Positions 7,410 to 14,900 of a stretch of 29,934 nt of DNA are shown here, one piece after another. The position numbers and the translations under genes were made by a program. Positions within the stretch are counted from its first letter, which is position 1. Every line of letters starts with the position of its first letter. The notes under the pieces were generated by a model. That model was not told the origin of the DNA and made no database searches. It saw nothing but the letters and a program-made list of their open reading frames with translations. The stretch comes from an uncultured Eubacteriales bacterium (GTDB taxonomy: Bacteria; Bacillota; Clostridia; Lachnospirales; Lachnospiraceae), in the NCBI GenBank assembly GCA_902772745.1, contig CACYBV010000216.1, forward strand, positions 1 through 29,934, in the 5' to 3' direction.

Positions 7410-7438
7410 ATCTTACTATATTTTCCGGAAACTGTCAA
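7410..7438 (-). promoter_or_regulatory. promoter of the Y-family polymerase gene
   Basis: On the minus strand TTGACA (7438-7433), 17 bases, then TAAGAT (7415-7410). Two TTCCGGAA-type half palindromes flank the -10 box and could form a weak stem. The LexA-type box abuts it upstream. Confidence 0.85.
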
Positions 7439-7445
7439 GCAGAAA

Positions 7446-7459
7446 AGAACGTGCGTTCG
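7446..7459. promoter_or_regulatory. DinR/LexA-type SOS box
   Basis: On the minus strand the sequence is CGAACGCACGTTCT. This matches the Bacillus/Clostridium SOS box CGAAC-RNRY-GTTYG at every position of the GAAC/GTTC core and spacer, with only the last base differing. It lies eight bases upstream of the polymerase -35 box. Confidence 0.85.
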
Positions 7460-7473
7460 ATTTGCTTGTCCTG

Positions 7474-7540
7474 CTTTCAGCCTCGTCGCGGCTCTTCGGC
7501 TGATGAAAGACCGGGCTGAAACAGGAGCCTTTCCTTTCAG
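7474..7540. repeat. two short imperfect hairpins in the divergent intergenic region
   Basis: CTTTCAGCC (7474-7482) faces GGC-TGATGAAAG (7498-7509), with a small bulge. CTGAAA then faces TTTCAG at the end of the second hairpin (to 7540). They lie between divergent promoters, so they are not terminators of either gene. Regulator binding or chance are both possible. Confidence 0.35.
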
Positions 7541-7547
7541 GAACCGG

Positions 7548-7577
7548 TTGACAGTACTTTCGGAAATGTACTATAAT
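7548..7577 (+). promoter_or_regulatory. consensus promoter of the alpha-galactosidase gene with palindromic spacer
   Basis: A perfect TTGACA (7548-7553) and a perfect TATAAT (7572-7577) are separated by 18 bases. The spacer is occupied by the imperfect palindrome AGTACTTTCGGAAATGTACT (7553-7572), in which 14 of 20 positions are symmetric, a plausible repressor operator. Confidence 0.8.
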
Positions 7578-7626
7578 CTGATTATCAAAAGAGTTCGGAA
7601 GAAAACTGATTAAGGAGGAATACATT

Positions 7627-8760
7627 ATGTTTCAGAAAACACCGCCGATGGGATGGAATTCCTGGAATACATTCGGTTCGGACATCAATGAAGAAGTGAT
7701 CCTGACGATGGCGGATGCCATGGTCGAAAAAGGCTATCTTGAAAAAGGCTACGAATACCTCGTGATCGACGACTGCTGGTCTCTGCATGAACGCGACAGC
7801 GAGGGCAGGCTGCAGGCGGATCCCGAAAAATTCCCGCACGGCATGAAATACGCTGCGGATTATGTGCATGGGAAGGGCCTGAAATTCGGCATGTACAGCT
7901 GTTCGGGAACCCTGACCTGTGCGGGCTATCCTTCAAGCTATGACCACGAGTATATCGACGCTCAGACCTTTGCTTCCTGGGGCGTTGATTTCCTGAAATA
8001 CGATTACTGTTACCATCCCAAGACCGTCCCGGGGCGCGTTCTCTATCACCGGATGGCGAATGCCTTAAACAACTGCGGCCGCGACATTCTCTTTTCCGCC
8101 TGCTCCTGGGGCGCGGACGAAACCGCGAAATGGATCAAGGAAACCGGCGCATCCATGTGGCGTTCGACCGGCGACATTTTCGACAGCTGGGAGAGCATTA
8201 AAAAGCTGACATACGAACAGCTGGAGATTCTGCCTTATGCCGGCGTCGGCTGCTTCAACGACATGGACATGCTGGTTGTCGGCATGCACGGAAAAGGAAA
8301 CGTGGGTCTCGGCGGCTGTTCGAGTCTGCAGTACCGCACGCATTTCTCGATCTGGGCTTTCATGGGTTCGCCGCTCATGATCGGCTCCGACATCCGCGAA
8401 ATGCCGGATGAGGACTGTCTGACCCTGCAGAACGAAGAGATGATCGCAATCAACCAGGATCCTGCGTGCCGCCAGATCGCGCAGCTGACCAGTTTCGGCT
8501 GGAAACCCGAGAATCTCCTCGTGCTGTTCCGGCCGCTTGCGGACGGGGACATTGCGATCGGTCTTTTCAACCTCTCGGATGAAGCGCGGCACATGGGCTT
8601 TGTACTCGACGAACTGGGCGTTCCCGTCAGTTCCGGGAAAACGCTCCTCCTGCACGAAGTCTGGACCAAAGACGACATCCTCGTGAAGAACGAGACCTAC
8701 ACCGAGCGTGTGGAAGCCTACGGATGCCGCGTCTTCCGCACGAAGATTGTCGGAAAATAA
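7627..8760 (+). CDS. glycoside hydrolase family 27 alpha-galactosidase-like enzyme
   Basis: The 377-residue protein starts at ATG 7627 behind AAGGAGG. It opens with PPMGWNSWNTFG and has VIDDCW near residue 46, both hallmarks of GH27. The nucleophile is Asp126 in LKYDYC and the acid/base is Asp183 in RSTGDIFDSW, each in its expected context. QIGCD-like structure then gives way to a C-terminal beta domain. GH27 enzymes release alpha-galactose (or alpha-N-acetylgalactosamine or beta-arabinopyranose) with retention. The sequence favours alpha-galactosidase without proving it. There is no signal peptide, so it acts in the cytosol on imported sugars such as melibiose or raffinose-type oligosaccharides. 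The downstream zinc ribbon gene starts two bases after its stop. Confidence 0.92.
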   Translation: MFQKTPPMGWNSWNTFGSDINEEVILTMADAMVEKGYLEKGYEYLVIDDCWSLHERDSEGRLQADPEKFPHGMKYAADYVHGKGLKFGMYSCSGTLTCAGYPSSYDHEYIDAQTFASWGVDFLKYDYCYHPKTVPGRVLYHRMANALNNCGRDILFSACSWGADETAKWIKETGASMWRSTGDIFDSWESIKKLTYEQLEILPYAGVGCFNDMDMLVVGMHGKGNVGLGGCSSLQYRTHFSIWAFMGSPLMIGSDIREMPDEDCLTLQNEEMIAINQDPACRQIAQLTSFGWKPENLLVLFRPLADGDIAIGLFNLSDEARHMGFVLDELGVPVSSGKTLLLHEVWTKDDILVKNETYTERVEAYGCRVFRTKIVGK

Positions 8761-8761
8761 A

Positions 8762-8953
8762 ATGGAGAACTGCAGAAAGTGCGGCCGGCCGCTGCAGCCT
8801 CTGGAGATCGGCGCTACCAGGAAATTCATCAACCGCGGGGCGGAGGAATTCTTCTGCCTCTCGTGTCTTGCGGCGGAATTTAAGGTTACGGAAGCGCTGC
8901 TTCTTGAAAAAATCGAGCATTTCCGGAAACAGGGCTGCACCTTATTTGACTGA
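8762..8953 (+). CDS. small zinc-ribbon protein, 63 aa
   Basis: The ORF starts at ATG 8762, one base after the TAA of the alpha-galactosidase gene, so translation is probably coupled. The ribosome site itself is poor. The protein begins MENCRKCGRPLQP and later has FFCLSCLA, giving two CxxC pairs about 30 residues apart, the arrangement of a single treble-clef or zinc-ribbon site. The remaining C-terminus is an acidic helix ending KQGCTLFD. Longer in-frame starts inside the upstream gene (8708) have no ribosome site. The function is unknown. Such small ribbon proteins may bind nucleic acid or protein partners, but nothing here shows which. Confidence 0.78.
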   Translation: MENCRKCGRPLQPLEIGATRKFINRGAEEFFCLSCLAAEFKVTEALLLEKIEHFRKQGCTLFD

Positions 8954-8994
8954 CTACCGACAGCATTGTTCCAACTGAAAGGAAACAACCGAAT

Positions 8995-10746
8995 ATGAAA
9001 CTTTTACTGAAGCTGAGTCGTGAGGCGATCCGCTACAAGGGACTGTATATTTTCGCAATACTCGCAACGCTCGGACTGACGCTCGTGAACCTCGCCGCCC
9101 CACGCGCGCTTTCCAGGATGACGGGTATCGTCAGCGCCGGCGTCGATGATCAGGGACTCAGAAACATCGGCATTCTTGTTATCATCCTGATCGGACTGTA
9201 TCTTCTCAGGATTCTGTTCCGCTTCATGAGCAATTACCTTGCGCATAAGGCCGCGTGGTACCTGGTCGGCGATCTCCGCACAAAGGTCTACGACAAGCTT
9301 GAGCGTATGCACCTCGGATTTTTCCACGACAAACAGACCGGCGATCTGATGAGCCGTGTCGTCAACGATACGCGGGATTTCGAGCTTCTGTACGCGCATA
9401 TGATCCCGGAAACGATCACGAATGTCGTGACTTTTGTCGGCGTATTTGCCGTGCTTCTCATCATGAACTGGAAGCTCGCGCTGATCACCTGCGCGCCGAT
9501 TCCGCTGATTCTGGTTTCGGGAATCATCTTCGGAAAAAAGGTACGTCCGTATTTCAGGATTTCGCAGAAAAAGATGGGCGAGCTCTCCGGAAAACTTCAG
9601 GACAACCTTTCGGGCGTTCATGAAATCCAGTCTTTCGGCCGCGAGGAGTACGAGACCGGCCGCGTTGACGAAAAGAACTTTGAGCATGTCCGGGCGATGC
9701 TGCAGGCGCTGAAAATCAGTGCGGTTTTCCACCCTTCGGTGGAATTCATCAGTTCTCTCGGCACGATTCTCGTCGTCGGTTTCGGCGGATTCCTTGCCTA
9801 CCGCGGCAATCTTGATGTGGAATCCGTAGTTGCATTCCTTCTGTACCTCGCGCTTTTTTATCAGCCGATCACGGGGCTTGCGAACCTTGTCGAATCGATG
9901 CAGCAGTCCCTTGCCGGTGCGGAGCGTGTCATGATGATTCTTGATGCGCCGTTTGAAATCAAGGACAAACCCGGCGCGAAGGATCTGAAGGACGTAGAAG
10001 GAGATATCCGCTTCGATCACGTCAGTTTCTCCTATGAGGAGGGCGCGCCGGTGCTTCAGGATGTTTCCTTCCACTGTGAGCCTGGAAAGATGCTTGCGCT
10101 TGTCGGCCCGACAGGCGTCGGAAAAACAACGCTGACCCAGCTGATTTCCCGCTTCTACGAGCCGCAGACGGGAAGGATTCTCGTAGACGGACAGGACATA
10201 CAGGATGTGACAATCGAGAGCCTCCGGAAGAATATTTCACCGGTACTGCAGGATACCTTCCTTTTCAACGGAACCATTGCCGAAAATATCGGCTATGCGC
10301 GGCCCAATGCCACAAAGCAGGAGATCATCGACGCCGCGATGGCTGCCAATATCCATGAAGACATCATGGCCATGGCCGACGGATATGATACCGAAGTCGG
10401 AGAGCGCGGATTAAGGCTCTCCGGCGGCCAGAAGCAGCGCGTCGCGATCGCCCGGGCGATTCTCCGCCGCTCACCGATCATCATCCTCGACGAGGCGACG
10501 GCTTCCGTCGATGTGGAGACCGAGCAGCAGATCCAGAAAGCCATCGCCGGAATCGCCGGAAAGCGCACAATCATTGCGATTGCACACCGGCTTTCGACAA
10601 TCCGGAATGCCGACCAGATCCTTGTGATCGAGAACGGTTCCGTGACAGAGAGCGGAACGCATGACGAGCTGGTCGCGCTCGGCGGCGCCTATGCCCGTAT
10701 GCATGAAATCCAGGCCGCCGCTGCCACAAGGGGCGGGATCGCCTGA
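8995..10746 (+). CDS. ABC transporter, fused permease and ATPase (MsbA/lipid-drug exporter type)
   Basis: This 583-residue half-transporter starts at ATG 8995 behind AAAGGAAAC. The first 310 or so residues form a six-helix type-1 exporter domain, with the LGFFHDKQTGDLMSRVVNDT coupling region typical of MsbA/MdlB proteins. The nucleotide-binding domain starts near residue 340. It has Walker A GPTGVGKTT (about 371-379), Q-loop PVLQDTFLFNGT, signature LSGGQKQR (about 476-483), Walker B IIILDEATASVD and the switch His in AHRLST. It works as a dimer. The substrate (lipid, peptide or drug) cannot be inferred. No second half-transporter is adjacent, so a homodimer is likely. Confidence 0.93.
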   Translation: MKLLLKLSREAIRYKGLYIFAILATLGLTLVNLAAPRALSRMTGIVSAGVDDQGLRNIGILVIILIGLYLLRILFRFMSNYLAHKAAWYLVGDLRTKVYDKLERMHLGFFHDKQTGDLMSRVVNDTRDFELLYAHMIPETITNVVTFVGVFAVLLIMNWKLALITCAPIPLILVSGIIFGKKVRPYFRISQKKMGELSGKLQDNLSGVHEIQSFGREEYETGRVDEKNFEHVRAMLQALKISAVFHPSVEFISSLGTILVVGFGGFLAYRGNLDVESVVAFLLYLALFYQPITGLANLVESMQQSLAGAERVMMILDAPFEIKDKPGAKDLKDVEGDIRFDHVSFSYEEGAPVLQDVSFHCEPGKMLALVGPTGVGKTTLTQLISRFYEPQTGRILVDGQDIQDVTIESLRKNISPVLQDTFLFNGTIAENIGYARPNATKQEIIDAAMAANIHEDIMAMADGYDTEVGERGLRLSGGQKQRVAIARAILRRSPIIILDEATASVDVETEQQIQKAIAGIAGKRTIIAIAHRLSTIRNADQILVIENGSVTESGTHDELVALGGAYARMHEIQAAAATRGGIA

Positions 10747-10787
10747 AAACCGCAGAAACCCGCAGAAACCCGCCTGAGAATTGAGAA

Positions 10788-10871
10788 ACTCGCCGAGGGT
10801 AATGAAACGGCCCCTTCGGAGACGCTTCCGGGTCTCCCTGAGAAACAGTCCCATCACCCGTCTCGGGGAGT
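10788..10871. repeat. degenerate nested palindrome with conserved core hairpin, upstream of corA
   Basis: The core is GGAGAC (10818-10823), eight bases, GTCTCC (10832-10837). The outer arms around it (10788-10808 and 10850-10871) retain ACTC, CCGAG, GGT and ATG blocks that pair, but with several mismatches and a two-base bulge. The core differs by only two bases from the reverse complement of the core at 27523-27542. Confidence 0.55.
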
Positions 10872-10987
10872 ACCGCAGGCCGAAAATGCAGACCCCGGGC
10901 GGTTCGGGGCTGAACACTGCCGACAGTCATCCCGAATGAACGGAGTTGAGTCATGGGATCTAATCCGGGAAGCCGGTATATAAGGAG
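10872..10987 (+). promoter_or_regulatory. structured leader of the CorA gene
   Basis: This non-coding stretch has a hairpin GGCGGT...ACTGCC (10898-10921), preceded by CCCCG/CGGGG potential pairing. AAGG-AGCAG-CCTT (10982-10994) encloses the ribosome site of the CorA gene. GGGGAGTA at 10865 recalls the first loop of the yybP-ykoY manganese riboswitch, but the rest of that consensus is not evident. No convincing promoter is seen within it. Confidence 0.3.
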
Positions 10988-10994
10988 CAGCCTT

Positions 10995-11915
10995 ATGAAT
11001 TTTTATCAGATCAGAGAGCTTCTTACTCCCTGCAGCGAAGAGGAAATCCGAGACCGCGCGTACCAGTATGTCGCGATACTGAACAGTACCGAGTGGAAAG
11101 CCAGGAACGAACAGTTCGACATGCTGATCGATATCGAGCTCGATCCGAAGAACGTCCTTGAAACCAAGGCGCTCGTCAACTATGATTCCCTGACCGGGAC
11201 CTTCTTTGTGCCGGACCGTACGGACATCACGGAAAAGCAGAACGCCTTTGCCTTTGCGCTTGATGAGAAGGGCGTAGTGCTGATCGACGACAGCGAATAT
11301 GTCAGAAGCCTCGTGGAAGCGGTACGAAAACAGAAAAAATGGCGGCTTCCGAGCCTTGAGCGCTTCCTGTACGATTTCCTTGAGCAGATGATCGGGCCGG
11401 ACCTTCGGCTCCTTGAGGAGATGGAACAGCGCCTGAACCGGGCGGAGGAGGAGATCCTGAAGGGAGATACCGACGAATATCCCGGAGAAATCAACGATAT
11501 ACGCGGCGATCTTCTGGACCTTCGGGTGCATTACGAGCAGCTGATCGATCTCGGGCAGGAGCTCGAGGAAAATGAAAACGGATTCTTCCGCCAGGAGAAC
11601 CTGCGGTTTTTCCGGCTGTTTACGGAGCGGGTGATGCGCCTTCAGGACCGGGTTTCCTCGCTTCGCGAATACGTCGTGCAGCTTCGGGACCTGGTACAGT
11701 CGCAGCAGGCCGAAAAGCAGAACAGGATCATGACGCTTCTTACGGTGATTGCGACGATTTTCATGCCGCTGACGCTGATTGCGGGCTGGTACGGCATGAA
11801 TTTCCGCTATATGCCGGAGCTCAACTGGAAATGGGCATATCTCGGGGTGTTCATCCTCTCGGTGCTGATTGTCATCGGCTGTCTCTGGTGGTTTAAGCGG
11901 AAAAAATGGCTGTAA
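10995..11915 (+). CDS. corA: CorA-family Mg2+/divalent cation transporter
   Basis: The 306-residue protein starts at ATG 10995 (MNFYQIRELL), seven bases after AAGGAG. An in-frame ATG at 10953 also has a GGAG and would add 14 residues unlike the family. A long cytosolic helical funnel (LLEEMEQRLNRAEEEIL, then VSSLREYVVQLRDLVQSQQ) leads to two C-terminal membrane helices. The pore signature YGMNF followed by MPEL lies between them, and the end is basic, WWFKRKKWL. This is the classic CorA arrangement, working as a pentamer in the inner membrane. Substrate choice (Mg, Co, Ni, Mn) cannot be read from sequence. Its leader is unusually long and structured. Confidence 0.93.
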   Translation: MNFYQIRELLTPCSEEEIRDRAYQYVAILNSTEWKARNEQFDMLIDIELDPKNVLETKALVNYDSLTGTFFVPDRTDITEKQNAFAFALDEKGVVLIDDSEYVRSLVEAVRKQKKWRLPSLERFLYDFLEQMIGPDLRLLEEMEQRLNRAEEEILKGDTDEYPGEINDIRGDLLDLRVHYEQLIDLGQELEENENGFFRQENLRFFRLFTERVMRLQDRVSSLREYVVQLRDLVQSQQAEKQNRIMTLLTVIATIFMPLTLIAGWYGMNFRYMPELNWKWAYLGVFILSVLIVIGCLWWFKRKKWL

Positions 11916-11932
11916 AGCCGCGGGGGAATGTT

Positions 11933-14900
11933 ATGAAAAGATTTTTGTGCATTTTTTTGACCGTAATCCTTCTTATGGGCACACTGGCTTCATGCAAAAA
12001 AGGCAGTGCGCCGGACGAAGGCAGCAGCGGAACCGCGGGTACGGAAACGCAAACCGGAAACGTTCCGGAAACAGAGAAGGAAGCCGGGAAAGACAGCAGT
12101 GAAACTGCCGGAGGTTCCGGCTTCCAGGACAGCGGAAGCAGCGAATCGGAAAGCGGCGGGGACCGGACACCCGCTTACGAATATACAGAAGAAGAGAATC
12201 CGGAAGACAGCGATGAAATCACCCGGGCGCTTGCCAGGAAAAACCAGCAGTTCAATGCGGATGACGCGGTGCTTTCCGAGATTCTCATTTCACCTGAGGA
12301 GGAAAAAAAGTGGACCGTTATGGTCTATATGATCGGTTCCAACCTGGAAAGCTCCCTCGGCGCCGCATCATCGGACATCGCGGAGATGGAAGCCTCGGGG
12401 ATTGACCTTTCGGATAAAAACCTGATCCTGTATACCGGCGGTTCGACGCGCTGGCAGTCGGATGTCCCCTGCGACCGGAACTGTATCCTGGACATGTCGA
12501 AGGAAAGCGAAGACCGGATTGTTGCATCAACAGCGAAAAATGCTGACATGGGCGCAAAGGAGACGCTCAGTTCCTTTGTGAATTTCTGCACGGAGTACTA
12601 CCCTGCGGAACACACGGCGCTGATTCTCTGGGATCACGGCGGCGGTCCTTTATGGGGTTACGGTTCGGATGAACTGTTCCGGGGAGACGGGCTGACGCTT
12701 CCGGAGATGAGTCTGGCAATGAGCAGCACTGCTTTTTCCGGGACAAAAGACCTGGATTTTGTGGGCTTCGATGCCTGCCTCATGGGCAACATCGAGAACA
12801 TGACGGTCTGGTCCGGCTTCGCGGATTATTATGTCGGTTCGGAGGAACTGGAACCCGGGGACGGCTGGAATTATGAGTTCCTCCGGATACTCAATGAAAC
12901 AGACGACCCGCTTCGCATCACTTCGGAAATCGTGGATTCGTTCAGCAGTTATTATGACAAAAAACGGTCGGAACATTACAACCCGGACCTGACGCTTTCG
13001 GTCGCGGATCTGTCGGAAACCATGAATGTCCAGATTGCCCTGCAGGAAGCGGCGGAAAAGATGCTTGATAATATCCGTCTGGGGAAGATGGCCGAGCTTG
13101 CGGTAATGCGGAAGGAAGTGAAGAGCTTCGGCCTGACGGGAAAGGCGGAAGAGGGAACACTCTTTGCTTACGACCTTGTGGACCTTACTGATTTCTGCGA
13201 AGGCCTGTCCGCCCTTGCGCCGGAAGCAGCAGAAAATCTACGGGAATGTCTGTCGCGGCTGATTGTCAAAAACTATGCCAATGTGGAAAATGCCGGCGGA
13301 GTGACGATGTACTATCCGGACTCCAACCGCAGCCAGTTTTATGAAGCGCGGGAGAGCTATGAGAATCTTCAGCTGAACGGAAGCTATCTGGATTATCTTG
13401 GCCAGCTTTCCCGGATCTGGCAGGAATCCGAAAGAAAAGACTGGACGATCGACCCGCCGGTGTTTGAGGACGGGGGATATGTGATCAGGCTCAGCGAAGA
13501 ACAGCAGGAAGAAATGGTTTCCTGCTCCTGCAGCATCATCAGTATGGTAGATGAAGGCCAGTTCAGGATGCTGCTTGACAACTTCCCGGTAGAACCGGAT
13601 GCGGACGGCGTACTGCATCTCCCTCAGGATCCGGAAATTGTCTGCCTGGAGTCGGGGGGAGAGAAGAAAGTCTGGCCGGCGGCTGTCGTTGAGCAGACAA
13701 AAAAACGGACGGTTTATGAGACTTTAAATTCCAGACTGTACTCCGGAGGAGTCAACAGTATTCTCCGTCTTGTCGGTGACAATGTAGGCATCGGGATCGT
13801 GCTTTCCGGAGACGGAAAGTCGGAGAAACTTTCGGTTCTGACCGTCAATTCAGCCTCCACATCGATTGATTCATCCGGAAAAGAAACGGTGAACGTATCG
13901 AATTATGAAGCGGTATATAATCATTTCCAGGAAAAAATCCCGACGGTCTCACAAAACGGGGACCTGCTTCCTTTCTCGGAGTGGAAAGACGGAGATATCA
14001 GCGGCCTGTCGAGCGTGATCCTTTCGGATTCTTTCGGATTCCTGCTTGTTCCGCTTTCGGAAACCTCGGATTCGAACTGTTACTATCTTGTGACGATCCA
14101 GGACGCAAACGGAAGCCTGTATACTGCCGAGCCGGTGAAAATCGAACCGGAGATTTCATACGAGACAAAGGAAGTCCGGACCGATGCCGGCGTGATTTAT
14201 TACCACGTTTATACGGATCACGCGGAACTGTACGGGTATAACGGAACGGATACAGAGCTTGTCATCCCGGAAGAAGTGGACGGCGTCCCGCTTACAGTAA
14301 TCGGAAACGCCTTCGGAAAACTGATTCAGTTCGCCCAGAACGGGTATTTCCCGCTGCAGTCCGTGACCCTTCCTGACAGTATAACGGAGATTGCGTCCGG
14401 CGCATTTTTCTCATGTATTGACCTTACAAGCATTAATTTCCCGGAGAACCTGGAGAAAATCGGAAACTCTGCTTTCAGCAACACCGGTATCACCGAAGCC
14501 GTACTGCCTTCCGGCATAAAAGAGATCGGCGCCTATGCATTTGCATACTGTCCGGCGCTTCAGCGGATTGTGCTTCCGGACCAGGCGGAGCATATCGGGA
14601 GAGGCGTCACCGCCATGGACTGGGAGCTTCAGGAAATTGCGCTCTCAGATCGGAACGCTTTCTATACCGTAACGGACGGCGCGCTGTATACAAAGGACCA
14701 TAAAGTTCTGGTAGCGTTTCCGGCGGCCGCGGAAGGAAACTTTACGGTGCATCCGGACACGGAGGAGATCGGCCAGGACTGCTTTTCCTGCACCCGGCTT
14801 TCCGAGATCGTTCTCCCGGAAGGCCTCCGGACAATCCGGAATTATGCGTTCTACGATTCGGGTCAGCTCAGTATGCCTGTTTTGCCGGAAAGTCTTCGGA

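Noticed and set aside
9004..10074. 356-residue minus-strand ORF inside the ABC transporter gene
   Set aside because: The plus strand shows every ABC motif in one frame. The antisense product has no recognisable domain.
10953..10994. Upstream in-frame start for the CorA gene
   Set aside because: It has a GGAG but adds 14 residues unlike CorA N-termini. The AAGGAG before 10995 gives the usual MNFYQIR beginning. It remains possible.
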